DNA of 64,000 bases from Glossina fuscipes (lineage: Eukaryota > Arthropoda > Insecta > Diptera > Glossinidae): contig NW_023998415.1 of assembly GCF_014805625.2 (NCBI RefSeq), forward strand, positions 46,237,471-46,301,470. Direction: 5' to 3'. The first letter of the stretch is position 1; the number at the start of each line of letters is the position of its first letter. Position numbers and translations under genes: made by a program. The notes under the pieces are model-generated. The model saw nothing but the letters and a program-made list of their open reading frames with translations, did not search any database and had not been told where the DNA came from. Below, in pieces: positions 1 to 10,114 of the stretch.

Positions 1-492
1 CAAGCAAACGAATATGGGAACAGACGACTCACGTATATATAGATAGACAATCACCCGAATAGATGTACGGACAAGCTTAAATCGATTCAAGTCATGACCC
101 TGAAGCCGTCAGAGTAATCAAATAATTTTGTGTATTACATACGTATATACGTATATACATCCACTATTGTATCCATACGTATGTACGTATATACATAAAA
201 ATAACACAACATATAAAATTTATCATAACATAATTGCATACATAGAGTGCATACCATAGATATTATATGGGGAAGAATTCAATTCATTTAAGGAAAATTG
301 TTTTTTCGTATCATATAAGTTTGTGGACTGATAGATAGAGGTGCCAATGCCAAAAATGCATTTATTGTACGATCACAATTTAGAAATATTGTCACACCAT
401 TACGATGTGGCGAATAGTTCGCCCTTCGCACTTAGGCAACTTGCCAGGCAAAGGATCAAATAGATAGGAATATCTATAATGGTGTTAATGCG

Positions 493-520
<28 letters not shown>
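493..520. repeat. (AT)n microsatellite
   Basis: Uninterrupted alternating AT dinucleotide, 14 units. Confidence 0.95.
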
Positions 521-526
<6 letters not shown>

Positions 527-1164
527 TTTGTAGATGAGCTAAGAATTATCAATTTTTTCGGGCAAAACTAATGCATAGTTCAAATGTAAAACATATATGC
601 GGACTTACTTGCGTAAGAATGTTATTTAGCAATTTTTTTTTTTTTTAAATAAACTTTTATCTAAAAGATTGGGAATAAAGGTTCATTTCAGTCACTTTTA
701 TGTGAAAATACACTTTTTTTTTTCTTTTTTTGCTATGAGCAATCCCTCACTCAGACAATATCGCCATAGCCATATAGCACGGTAATGCTCGGAAAGCAAT
801 TCGAAAGAAGTAAGGAGGATGTAAACGCAGCCTAGTGGATATGTAGTCAATCGGTAACTGTTATGCCTTGACTGACTGAGTACTTGTTATAGGTTCGATC
901 AAATTAAACTTGAGATTTGAACCTCCCAGCACGAACTTGCCAGTCGCGCTTCTTACCTATTAAGTTTCTCTTACTACTTTGAAAGCTTGGAAGGCTTAAG
1001 ATTTTAATGTGTAAGATACCAGTTTTATGTAATATATATTGTCTTTTATGAGGTGAGTGATTATTTCCCAACTTTTCCACCCCCTTTTGATGTTTCGTAC
1101 ATTCTCCAATATGAGGGCTTTTTGTAAATGCATTTGTAGTGTATTATCGTATGAATGGATGACT

Positions 1165-1240
1165 ATGTTCGACGAAGTGGTGTAGGGTATCTGACGGTCG
1201 ACTTCAGCCGATTACGGTGTTCTTCTTCCCTGTTTAAAAT
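1165..1240 (+). repeat. Family A repeat, right-end fragment
   Basis: It contains 'gtggtgtagggtat' followed by a cgac-rich stretch and 'gttcttctt'. This is the same order of words as the right ends of the better copies at 6326-7205, 20760-21125 and 30070-30720. The rest of the unit is not recognisable here. Confidence 0.6.
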
Positions 1241-1499
1241 TAGTACATTTAGCTTGTCGCATACTACTCTCTTAGCGCTTTTATTTCATACCTACACTAA
1301 AGAAATTATTAAGAAGAAGATAATTCTTTAGTTTGAAAAATTGCAGTACCGTCGGACATTTCGATTTGCTGGAAACAGCGATTAGAAGTTTGGAGTTCAG
1401 AAAAACTCAAACGTCCACGCGGTTAAAGATTAGGTTATTTTCCAGTTGCTGCCGTCATAACATTTTTTATAGCGTTCGTCCGTGGGTCAAAACACGTTA

Positions 1500-1632
1500 G
1501 TATTATCAAATTTCGTGAAAATATGTCGAATCGACCTGCAGGTTGAATAAAAGATTACATGGACAGACATCGGATGTACGGGCAAACGGATGGGCAGACT
1601 GCCAGGCAAGCTTAGATCGATTTGCAAAATGA
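1500..1632 (+). repeat. Family A repeat, fragment with 'gacaga/acgg' core
   Basis: A run of short 'ggacagac', 'acgggcaaacgg' and 'gggcagactg' words is followed by 'aagcttagatcgattt'. The same order occurs near 40-90 of this window ('acggacaagcttaaatcgattc') and in other copies. This is typical of the interspersed fly repeat and is non-coding. Confidence 0.5.
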
Positions 1633-3358
1633 TTCATAATTCTTTAATTTCTTTTAATATATGCATATATAACCGTAAGGAACTTCTTTACACTGCCCTC
1701 TTTCGGGTTTATTTATCATTACTTTAAATGAAATATTTTTACACACAAACATCAAACAATATACACTTAGTAATGCAACTCTGTAACACAAACATTTTGA
1801 CTGTTGTCTTTGAAAATAAGGCGTTGTCTTAACTAACAAAATAATAAGAAAAAGCATGAACTTATTGCGTACTCCAAAAACTAATTATAAAAAAAAAGAA
1901 GAGAAATAAAATTAAATAAATAATTTAAAAAGCGGAGCTAAATTTTTATCATTCGCTTTCACTCGGTATCCTTTGAAAAACTATGCAAAAGAAGTTCAAC
2001 GAAAAACGGAATCGCTTTTCGCACTGTAATACAAATTACATATAACCTTAGGTTCTTAATTAGGATAAAAAATTAAGCGCCGTCTATGCCTACAAAATTG
2101 AGGCTTTCAATAATAAAATTGAAGTCGAAAATCAAATGAAAAACTCCAAGTCATTGTCGCTGTAATGCATCATACTATCGTTTAACATTTTTAATATAAT
2201 TAATGATTTTGTTTATTTTAATTTAATTTAATTTTCAATAGAAATAATACGGAATAGAAATAGTGTACTATAGCAAGCAGCCGTGTGCGTCCCTGTTTGT
2301 GTGTATGCTAAAGGACGCGAGTAAATCGTATAAAATATAAGGATATTGCGTCAATATTACGAGAAAAAGAGACTCAAGCGCTAATGTACGATAAAGAGAA
2401 ATCAACAGGTAACTCGACAAAATGACAATCTAGAAAAGAGTAAATGAAAATTTTACTGCTTATGTGTTCGTAGCAATGTAAGTAAATAGAAATTGTCCTT
2501 AAATAAAAAAAATAAAAAAAAAAATGATATAAGAATTGTGATTTTTAACAGAGCACATCTAATAAATAATGAATCTTTTCTTTCTACGACAAAATCTTTT
2601 ACACGTTACCGCCGCGTCGCGTGTACTGATGAATTTTATGGAATAAAAACACTTAATATAAGAACAAATCGCAATACTTTTTATATATATGTATATAAAA
2701 AGAAAAAAAAGAAAAGTAATAAAACATCCATAATTCCTTAGAAATTGATATGATTCTTTCAATTCCGTATCAACATATATTGATTGGACTTGATTCAAAC
2801 AAGAATAATGGAAAAAACTCCTATGGCTATATACGGTTCATATTTTTGCAGTGCCAACCTAAATTAGTAGCAATGTTATCTTAAGAGCTTTCTAACTATG
2901 TGTATAGGGAAAGCTTTATTAAAAAAAAAAGTAGTAATCATTTGAAAGCTTTAGAGTAGTTAGCCCCCAAAGGAATCAAAGCAAAAAAATATAAGAGACA
3001 AAAACGAAAAACAAAAACAAAAGCAAAAAGAGGACAGAGAAAAGAGAAAAGATAACCACCACCGAGCATAAGCCAATATCAGGCATTTTACAATTGCTTT
3101 AGAACTTTTCGTTCTTGTATATAGAAACAAACATATAAGACAAATGCCTATAAATGCTTTTTCTTCAGATATAATCCCTTGATAAATCCGAAATATGTAT
3201 CATTGAATCGTATCGTCTTGAAAAGCTTTCACAATAGCTACGCATATACGGCTCGTCAAGCCCAACTTTATCTCTGTGAGTGACGGCGGTGAGTAAGTAA
3301 GTGAGTATTAGCATTTGTAGAGCTAAGAAGAGTCAAGCTGCACACACCGATCGTATTG

Positions 3359-3369
3359 CGGTGTGATCG
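3359..3369 (-). promoter_or_regulatory. Candidate M1BP/Ohler motif 1-like core promoter element
   Basis: The 11-mer matches 9 of 11 positions of the reverse complement of YGGTCACACTR, a TATA-less core promoter motif of Drosophila housekeeping genes. It lies 310 bp upstream of the chosen ATG of the CENP-B-like gene. A likely splice acceptor lies between them, which would fit a 5' UTR intron. The assignment rests on motif match and position only. Confidence 0.3.
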
Positions 3370-3548
3370 TGTGTTTTCGTTAAACTGCAGTTAGTTAGTC
3401 TCTAATGTTTACTGAAACAAAAAGGTTGAAAGTACTGTGTGGTGCGGTACAAGGTTTTGCTGACGCGTTAAAAGCTTTTCTCAACTGATTAATTGTCTTT
3501 TTACTGTTATTATTAGTTTCCTTCAATACTTAATAAGCGATTTGAGGT

Positions 3549-3578
3549 TATATATATATATACATATACATATACATA

Positions 3579-3610
<32 letters not shown>
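3549..3610. repeat. (AT)n microsatellite, interrupted
   Basis: Two AT tracts (3549-3562 and 3582-3610) are separated by tacata units. They lie just upstream of the first gene, probably inside a 5' UTR intron. Confidence 0.9.
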
Positions 3611-3613
<3 letters not shown>

Positions 3614-3660
3614 TTGTGTGTGCGTGCGTATTGCGTGTATGTTTATGCATAATAGTATTA

Positions 3661-3671
3661 TTTATATACAG
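3661..3671 (+). other. Candidate 3' splice site ahead of the first gene's ATG
   Basis: A pyrimidine/AT-rich stretch ends in 'tatacag' eight bases before the ATG at 3679. The paralogue at 24186-28297 has a proven-looking acceptor close to its start, so a 5' UTR intron here is plausible. I could not pick a matching donor with confidence. Confidence 0.4.
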
Positions 3672-3678
3672 ATATAGT

Positions 3679-4596
3679 ATGGCCTCGCCAAATGATTATA
3701 GAACACGCAATATTTTAAGTTTAGAAGAACGTGTACAAGTTTGCAAAGAATATGAACGTTTACTCTCATTGGGTAATAGTCCCAGTTACCAAAGTTTGGC
3801 GAAAAAATTCGAATGCAGCTCTAAGCAAATTAAGAATATATTGTTAAATAAAAATAATATATTGCAATCGTTTGAGAATTACAATCCAGATGCGCCTTGC
3901 AAAGATGAGATACAACAGAGGCGTAAAGAGAAAATCGAATTTTTGGGCAAAGTTATGTACGAGTATCTAGAACGTGCCGTATATAATGGCTTCTCGATCA
4001 CCGAACAGAAAGTACGCTGGAAAGCGGTAGAAGTAAAAGAATGCATAGCAGTGGAGAATTTTAATTTAACTGATGCATGGCTATCACATTTCCAAAAGCT
4101 ATACAATATACCAAGTTTTGATTTAGATGCGCTGCGCAATAATATGTGTATTAGCGAAGCGAAACGACCGTATTTAAATGCCATCGATATGATACAGTAT
4201 GTTAGTAGAAAAGAACAACAACAATTAAAGGATGCAGCCGAACAAAATGACATGTGCAGTAATGATAATTCAATGTCCGAAGGGCACGAAGAAACAAACG
4301 AGGGAACCCGTGTAGTTTATGTCAACGATGAGAACGATGATGATGATAATAATGATGGTGAAGTTAAAGCGTTTAATAACTTATCGCAGCAGCATATTAA
4401 TGGCCAGCCGTTAGAGAAAATGACGGGATCTTTAAAGCGTAGCTTAAGTCCATTGCCAGATATTGAATCTGTAGAGGATGCCTTAAGGCATATTAAAGCA
4501 TTGGAGGAGTACGCAATGCTTCGAGATAATTATCGAGCAATCGGTTTATTAACTCAATTAGAAGATATATTTAAGAAGCAAATTCGCAAAATGTGA
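3679..4596 (+). CDS. CENP-B-type helix-turn-helix DNA-binding protein (305 aa), single-domain paralogue
   Basis: I expect a nuclear DNA-binding protein of the CENP-B/pogo-transposase-derived class; its target is unknown. Residues about 9-62 form a psq/CENP-B N-type helix-turn-helix (NILSLEERV, then SLAKKFECSSKQIKNIL). Residues about 82-143 resemble the second CENP-B-type bundle, with the typical AW..HFQK..NI end. Residues 215-227 are Asp/Asn-rich. The C-terminal 265-300 carries DALRHIKALEEYAM followed by NYRAIGLLTQLE, a motif shared with the protein at 24186-28297. No DDE catalytic domain is present, so it is not a transposase. I chose the ATG at 3679 because the upstream in-frame extension begins at a GTG, is hydrophobic and crosses a likely splice acceptor. 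Alignable start and end with the paralogue support the ends chosen. The exact orthologue in Drosophila was not identified. Confidence 0.85.
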   Translation: MASPNDYRTRNILSLEERVQVCKEYERLLSLGNSPSYQSLAKKFECSSKQIKNILLNKNNILQSFENYNPDAPCKDEIQQRRKEKIEFLGKVMYEYLERAVYNGFSITEQKVRWKAVEVKECIAVENFNLTDAWLSHFQKLYNIPSFDLDALRNNMCISEAKRPYLNAIDMIQYVSRKEQQQLKDAAEQNDMCSNDNSMSEGHEETNEGTRVVYVNDENDDDDNNDGEVKAFNNLSQQHINGQPLEKMTGSLKRSLSPLPDIESVEDALRHIKALEEYAMLRDNYRAIGLLTQLEDIFKKQIRKM

Positions 4597-5640
4597 AGAA
4601 CCATTTTTGAACGCAAAGGCATAAGGCACATTTTAAAATGAATATTCCTTTTTTTTTTTTTCTTAATTTTTTTTTTCCTTTTGTTTTTTCTCTGTACATA
4701 TCCAAATGTAGAGAAAGTGGAGAATCACAGTCTTTTTGTTTATTTGTTTCAAACAGAGTTGCATTTTATATACAAAAATCCAATAGCAGCTGATTCTGCT
4801 TAAGGAACTTTTAGTGAATTAAAAAATTTTACTCAAAAAAGCAAGCAAAACTAATAGAAAATGTTGAACGCATTGTTTTAAATGTGTTAACAAACAAACA
4901 AGCACATGTGTGCTCCTTTTGTAACATTCCTCAAGAAATGTCTACCATTGCATACAATATTAATAAATAAATTTTATTTATATAAACTTTTTTTATATAT
5001 TATTTACCTTGCATTGTTATTAACAACTTTACACATAGATTATGCTTACATATGGAATCAAAAGTTGGTTTATCAACACATTCTTCGAAGGCATTCGTTC
5101 GTTTATAATTAAGAAGTGGGAGAGAGAGAGAGAAAGAAGAACAGCATACACGTATTAAAACGAACTAATTACGTATTATATATTAAATAAACAAGTAAAA
5201 CTATTATCAAAATTAATTTTTATTTTTTCTTTCTATGAATTTTAATATCACTGCCTTTTTTTTCATTTTTTGTACGCAAAATTTGGAGAATTATTTTATC
5301 TATCCCCACACAATGCTCATGCCATATAAGAGAAAACTAAAACAAAGAAATTACTTTAAGTTTAAACTGATTTCTTTAATATTACTTGGTACTTTAGCTT
5401 AAGCAAGATATTTGATTGCAAGATAAAGCGAAGGACCGGTCGGTATATATCGTATATGATGACGTAAATATTTTAAATAATACCCAAAAACGGGAACTCG
5501 CAACTTAAAACCTATATTGATGCCATTATTCCACAAGAAGTCAGTGGCGAAATAACAAATTAACGTTCACCCATGAACTTTTATATTTCGTTTAGTTTGA
5601 GGAATGAATCCGACTAGTTGAAGGTATTCTTGTTATCAGT
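4597..5640. other. 3' untranslated region and AT-rich spacer
   Basis: Downstream of the first gene the sequence is T-rich with no coding signal. It contains canonical poly(A) signals and a short (GA)n run near 5122-5134. The 68-residue frame at 4906-5112 is AT-driven and overlaps the poly(A) signal, so I do not call it a gene. Confidence 0.6.
4962..4967 (+). promoter_or_regulatory. Candidate poly(A) signal AATAAA of the first gene
   Basis: First clear AATAAA after the stop codon, about 370 bp downstream. A second AATAAA lies near 5185. Confidence 0.4.
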
Positions 5641-5649
5641 TAATACGTG

Positions 5650-5830
5650 TCGGCGCTATCTTAGTAGTTAGTACGCTCACCTAACATAGGAATTTCGATT
5701 CCCGGTCGAATAGTGATTTACATCAGATGAATGTAATATTTCCATATTAGTGGTAATTAACCAGAACTCACTTACATTGCAATCTCGAGTTTGCTGAAAC
5801 ATCGAAATTTGTGTTGTTAGGTATCTGACC
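5650..5830 (+). repeat. tRNA-derived SINE-like unit
   Basis: The head reads like a degenerate tRNA. An A-box-like stretch (ttagtagttagtacgc) is followed about 35 bp later by a B-box-like stretch (atttcgattcc at 5692-5702). The rest is an unrelated AT-rich body. An internal pol III promoter of this kind is the hallmark of tRNA-derived SINEs. No clear poly(A) tail or target duplication is visible, so the right boundary is a guess. Confidence 0.5.
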
Positions 5831-6325
5831 ATCGTAGCTAATGAATTAAAAATATGTTTTAAGATTGATGTTCCCAGGGCAAGTTACAAAATGGGTCATC
5901 GGCAATCAACTCTGCTCTCGTTTCCTATGTTGACTGTTAAATTTTTTTTGGATAACTTTCAACGAATTTTTGGTCCGATTCAATTAATTGTTAAACTGAA
6001 CCTGGATGAGATTGATAAATAAAATTCAAATCTTAATTCACACAAACAGCTTAATCGAGTTGTATAAATATTGTATCAAAAAACGTATAATAATAATTTT
6101 TTTTTCTTCTCTATACTTAATCTACTTACTCTATAATTTGAAGTCTGCTCGGCACTTTTTTCGATGCATTGCAAATAACTAACAAATTTTACTTTTATAT
6201 ATTCCACAATAGGACTAGAAACAGCTGTCGAAATGCAATATAAATACGAAACTCTATTTATTATAACACCACAACTCTAGATAACAAATAACTCAAAAAC
6301 TGAAAACTATAGTTTTTACATCCTA

Positions 6326-7205
6326 CACTACTTGCGGTACAGGATATATTAAGTTAGTGCGGATGTATGTAAAACGCAAAAAGGCTTAAAATAGACCCAC
6401 ATATTATTGTACCAATCGATTCAGAATCATAATATGAATTGATATAAGCCTCTCTGTCCGTCTGCCGTTTGTCCATGTAAATCTGCATTCACTTATAGGT
6501 CGCAATTTTTGACATATTTCGAAGAAATTTGGTACAGTGACATGTTTTGATTCAAGAACGAACGCTTCACTTTTTCGAACACTACTCATATAAGGCTCAA
6601 TTCTAAGAGGTCGTTATATGGAAAAAAATTGTAATTTTCAAAATTTCTCGGCAAAATTAGCTATACAGTAGTATTTTGTCATTCTTAATTGGTATGAAAA
6701 CTTTAGACTCACTGGGGCAATTTTTGAAACCCCTCTCATATAACGAAGACTGAAAAGGTATAACAATGCGTAATACTGAAAATCAAATCATAAAAGAAAT
6801 TTAAGATACAAAAATTAACTGTATCAAATTTGGATCATCTCGGCTTAATTTTGGATGGCACCTTAATAAGGATTTTTAACGAAAATTGTTCCTTTGTAGA
6901 GTAGAAAAATCTCAGTTTTAATATGTGATGAAAATAGACTCGTAATAGTAATTTGATGCTGAAATGAACTCTACAAAATTTAGACCATCTACGCCTACGT
7001 AAGGGTTAAAGTTGTACTACATTAGATTGCGTTTTGGACCCGCTTCTCCAAAACTACGCACATGAAAAATATACCTTTATATTTAAACAAAATATAATTT
7101 TTGTACTCTACATTAAAAATAAGGATTGTATTAGACAATGTGGTGTAGGGTATTTAATGGGACAGCCTTCCTCGACTATAATGTTCTTACTTATTTTAAA
7201 CAATT
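6326..7205 (+). repeat. Family A interspersed repeat, near full-length copy
   Basis: This is the longest copy in the window. It opens with an 'atcctacactacttg' word and continues through 'gcggatgtatgtaa', 'atagaccca', 'gattcagaatcataa', and 'ctctgtccgtctgccg'. It ends in 'gtggtgtagggtattta' and a tail with 'tcttactta'. The first and last words are near-inverted copies (tcctacac against gtgtaggg). The same order of blocks returns at 20760 and 30070. No open frame of note is inside, so it is a non-autonomous element. The class (MITE, Helitron-like or other) cannot be decided here. Confidence 0.75.
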
Positions 7206-7894
7206 ATACAGTGATGCCTTCTTCTTATGTTATTCAGCAAATTACCAACTGAAAATTTGCTAGAATGTGTGATTTAATTTGGTCACGTTTACTTTAAAAA
7301 AACAAAAACAAATTTTATAAAATTACAATTGTTTATTTTCTAAATTATTATTATTAAATATATGATATCATATATATTATATACATAACATAAATTATAA
7401 TATATATAATATAATTTTATGTGGTAAATTACAATATTACAATACAATATATGCAATATTTTAAAACAACATATTTTACAAGTCGTTAATAAAAACTTTT
7501 AAAATTTATTCGAATTTTCAAGTTTTTACTGATTAGACTTAAAAATCCCAGCTCTGTTTCAACACGTTTTTCAAAATTCAATTCAGAATGTTCAACTCAA
7601 TCTAAATAATTACTTCAAAAATCCCGTCAACAGACAAATACAACTTTTGGACGCTCGAACACGTATTACAAAACTAGTATTATATATCTACACCACGGCA
7701 GTAAGTATAAATAACCATCTACTCATAAACTCTAAAAGTTCTGAGAGACATTTCTATCCACCGTCCATTTTCTTGGACACAAGTGCTGGTAATCATTTCC
7801 TTAATACACAATTACCCAGCATAAGTTAAAAATTCCTATTCTTTTTGATATCGCAGGCTCGCTTATCCACGGTTTACATTCGATTCATAAACAA
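7206..7894. other. AT-rich spacer ahead of the helicase gene
   Basis: It contains an AT-only block with a tatgatatcata palindrome around 7360-7400. No coding signal is seen. The 60-residue frame at 7647-7829 has no recognisable domain and probably lies in upstream non-coding DNA. Confidence 0.5.
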
Positions 7895-7905
7895 CGGCAA
7901 CACTA
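7895..7905 (+). promoter_or_regulatory. Candidate M1BP/Ohler motif 1-like promoter element of the helicase gene
   Basis: CGGCAACACTA matches YGGTCACACTR at 9 of 11 positions. It lies 191 bp upstream of the start codon, where a housekeeping-type fly promoter would be expected. It is followed by an A-rich stretch that would be the 5' leader. The start site itself is not determined. Confidence 0.35.
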
Positions 7906-8095
7906 GACTTTTGCCTGAGCGTTAGGAAAGCGGAATCATTTCTGCTTGAAAAAAAAGGAAGAAAATAATTTAGCAAAGAAGAAAAAAAAGAAAAAAAAAA
8001 TTGAAAAAGTATACTCTTAACCTCAACATAAAAAAAGCCCAATTCAAAAATACAAAATAAAGAAAAATAAAAGAATTATCTTGTAAAGTTCGAAA

Positions 8096-10114
8096 ATGTC
8101 TGATTGGGAGGACGATGAAGAATATGACGACAAACCTCAAGTGAGTAATGTAAAAAGCTTTCCAAAACGATCGTACGGCGACAATAGACGCTCAGATGAT
8201 AGCCGGCGTAGAGACAGAGACAGCTGCATTAACCGAAATAGTGGCAGAGGTAGCACTTATGGCCGCAGTTTCCAGGGTAAGGAATCGCTCTATGTACGTC
8301 CGGAATCTATCGGCCGCATTGTTGGCCGAGCAGGCTCTACTATTCAACGCTTACAATTGGATTTTAATGTTCGAATCGATGCAGATAAGTCTCGCGGGAA
8401 AGTAACTGTTCTGGGCGACGACAAGGGTAAGATAAATGATGCTTTAAATCGCATTAGGCAAATAGTAGATGAAGGCCATGATGGAAATAATCAGTCACAA
8501 CGTCCGCACGGTAGTGGATATAATAGAAGTGATAGAAACAATCAGGGATATCGTTCATATGGTAGAGACGATGATAACCCATTTGATTATCATTATCCAA
8601 AAACTTCTTATGATAGAAACGAGAATTATAGTGCGAATCAGGGCGGTATAATTGATTGGAAGGCGGAAAATAAAAAAGCTGAACTGGCTAGAGCAGAACG
8701 TTGGTCAAAACGCCCACCGCTTACAAAAGATTTTTATGTAGAGCATACCGAGGTAGCCAACATGGATAAGGATGATGTAGACCAAATTCGTTTACAGAAT
8801 AACAATACAACCGTGTCACGAGTATTCGAACAAAAAAATGATGAGCCTGATAACATACCAAATCCTATATGGAAATTCGAACAGTGCTTTGGACAGTACC
8901 CAGATTTGTTGGCCGAAGTAGCGAAACAACAATTTAAGAAACCCTCACCTATACAAGCGCAGGCTTGGCCTATTTTGCTCAAAGGTGAAGATTTAATCGG
9001 CATTGCTCAGACGGGAACGGGCAAGACTTTAGCATTTCTACTTCCAGCTTTGGTTCATATAGAGTATCAAAGCATCCCACGCTCTGAGCGTGGCGGTCCA
9101 AATGTTCTTATATTGGCGCCAACGCGTGAATTAGCTTTACAGATAGAAAAAGAAACTAATAAGTATTCATTCCGGGGAATTAAAGCGGTTTGCATATACG
9201 GTGGCGGAAATCGTCGTGATCAGATTCAGCACGTTGAACAGGGTGTTGAAGTCATAATTTGTACTCCCGGTCGTCTAAACGATTTAATACAAGCCAAAGT
9301 AATTGATGTGACCACGGTCACATATTTGGTATTAGATGAAGCTGATCGTATGTTGGACATGGGCTTTGAACCACAAATTCGGAAGATCCTATTAGATATA
9401 CGTCCCGATCGTCAAACAATAATGACGAGCGCTACCTGGCCGCCTGGTGTGCGTCGCTTAGCTCAAAGCTATATGAGTAACCCGATACAAGTCTGTGTAG
9501 GGTCATTGGATTTGGCTGCTACCCACTCGGTTAGACAGGTAGTCGAAGTTGTGGAGGAAGGCGAAAAATACGATATGATCAAATCGTTCGTCAAGTCTAT
9601 GAGATCCGATGATAAAATAATTGTTTTTTGTGGCAAAAAGGTGCGCGCAGATGATCTATCCAGTGACTTGACTCTCGCCGGTTACCTTTGCCAGGCCATA
9701 CATGGTTCGCGCGATCAAGCCGATCGCGAACAGGCTATTGCTGATATTACATCGGGTGAGGTGAAAATTCTTATTGCAACCGATGTAGCGTCTAGAGGCT
9801 TAGATATTGATGATGTAACGCATGTTATCAATTATGACTTTCCTCGTAACATCGAAGAGTATGTACATCGTATAGGACGTACCGGACGTGCTGGTCGCAC
9901 TGGTACATCGATTAGTTACGTAACGCGTTCAGATTGGGGTTTGGCTGCTGAACTAATAAAAATACTGGAAGAGGCCGGGCAAGATGTACCTGATAATCTT
10001 AGGGACATGGCCGACAGATTCAATAAAATGAAAGGGAGACGCTCCGATGAAAACATGCGAGGACGACGAGGCGGTGGTGGTGGTAATCGCTCTTACGGTC
10101 ACCGCAATTACTAA
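8096..10114 (+). CDS. DDX43: KH-domain DEAD-box RNA helicase, DDX43-like (672 aa)
   Basis: ATP-dependent RNA helicase of the DDX43 (HAGE) type; the D. melanogaster counterpart is, from memory, CG7878. The N-terminal 60 residues are acidic and Arg-rich. A KH domain spans about 63-127 with a GRAG loop at 77-80. A low-complexity linker follows. The helicase core has the Q motif (Phe about 261-265, Gln287), motif I AQTGTGKT 304-311, Ia PTRELAL 342-348, TPGRL 390-394, DEAD 414-417, SAT 445-447, motif IV around 510-513, ATDVASRGLDI 561-571 and HRIGRTGRAG 591-600. The C-terminus is Arg/Gly-rich (about 648-672). Every catalytic motif is intact, so the protein should be active. The start has a good fly context (aaaATG). 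The whole gene is one exon. The stop is followed two bases later by A16. Function in flies is inferred from the family (RNA unwinding, germline or piRNA-linked roles reported for relatives). Confidence 0.93.
   Translation: MSDWEDDEEYDDKPQVSNVKSFPKRSYGDNRRSDDSRRRDRDSCINRNSGRGSTYGRSFQGKESLYVRPESIGRIVGRAGSTIQRLQLDFNVRIDADKSRGKVTVLGDDKGKINDALNRIRQIVDEGHDGNNQSQRPHGSGYNRSDRNNQGYRSYGRDDDNPFDYHYPKTSYDRNENYSANQGGIIDWKAENKKAELARAERWSKRPPLTKDFYVEHTEVANMDKDDVDQIRLQNNNTTVSRVFEQKNDEPDNIPNPIWKFEQCFGQYPDLLAEVAKQQFKKPSPIQAQAWPILLKGEDLIGIAQTGTGKTLAFLLPALVHIEYQSIPRSERGGPNVLILAPTRELALQIEKETNKYSFRGIKAVCIYGGGNRRDQIQHVEQGVEVIICTPGRLNDLIQAKVIDVTTVTYLVLDEADRMLDMGFEPQIRKILLDIRPDRQTIMTSATWPPGVRRLAQSYMSNPIQVCVGSLDLAATHSVRQVVEVVEEGEKYDMIKSFVKSMRSDDKIIVFCGKKVRADDLSSDLTLAGYLCQAIHGSRDQADREQAIADITSGEVKILIATDVASRGLDIDDVTHVINYDFPRNIEEYVHRIGRTGRAGRTGTSISYVTRSDWGLAAELIKILEEAGQDVPDNLRDMADRFNKMKGRRSDENMRGRRGGGGGNRSYGHRNY

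Larger units (their letters stand above)
1..3340. other. AT-rich intergenic flank upstream of the first CENP-B-like gene
   Basis: No convincing coding region is visible on either strand. The stretch holds homopolymer A/T runs, one (AT)n tract and at least two decayed pieces of the interspersed family A repeat listed separately. The longest open frames here are short, AT-driven and without domain signal. From about 2900 onwards the sequence becomes purine-rich with many short A runs, which may already belong to the upstream region of the gene at 3679. Confidence 0.6.

Noticed and set aside
826..925. tRNA-like stretch with 'ggttcgatc' word
   Set aside because: Only a B-box-like word is convincing. 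The A box and cloverleaf are not, so neither tRNA nor SINE is called.
3616..3678. Upstream in-frame extension of the first CENP-B-like gene (21 residues, hydrophobic, signal-peptide-like)
   Set aside because: It begins at GTG, comes from a gtgcgtgc/AT repeat, and includes a likely splice acceptor. The ATG at 3679 gives a start that aligns with the paralogue.
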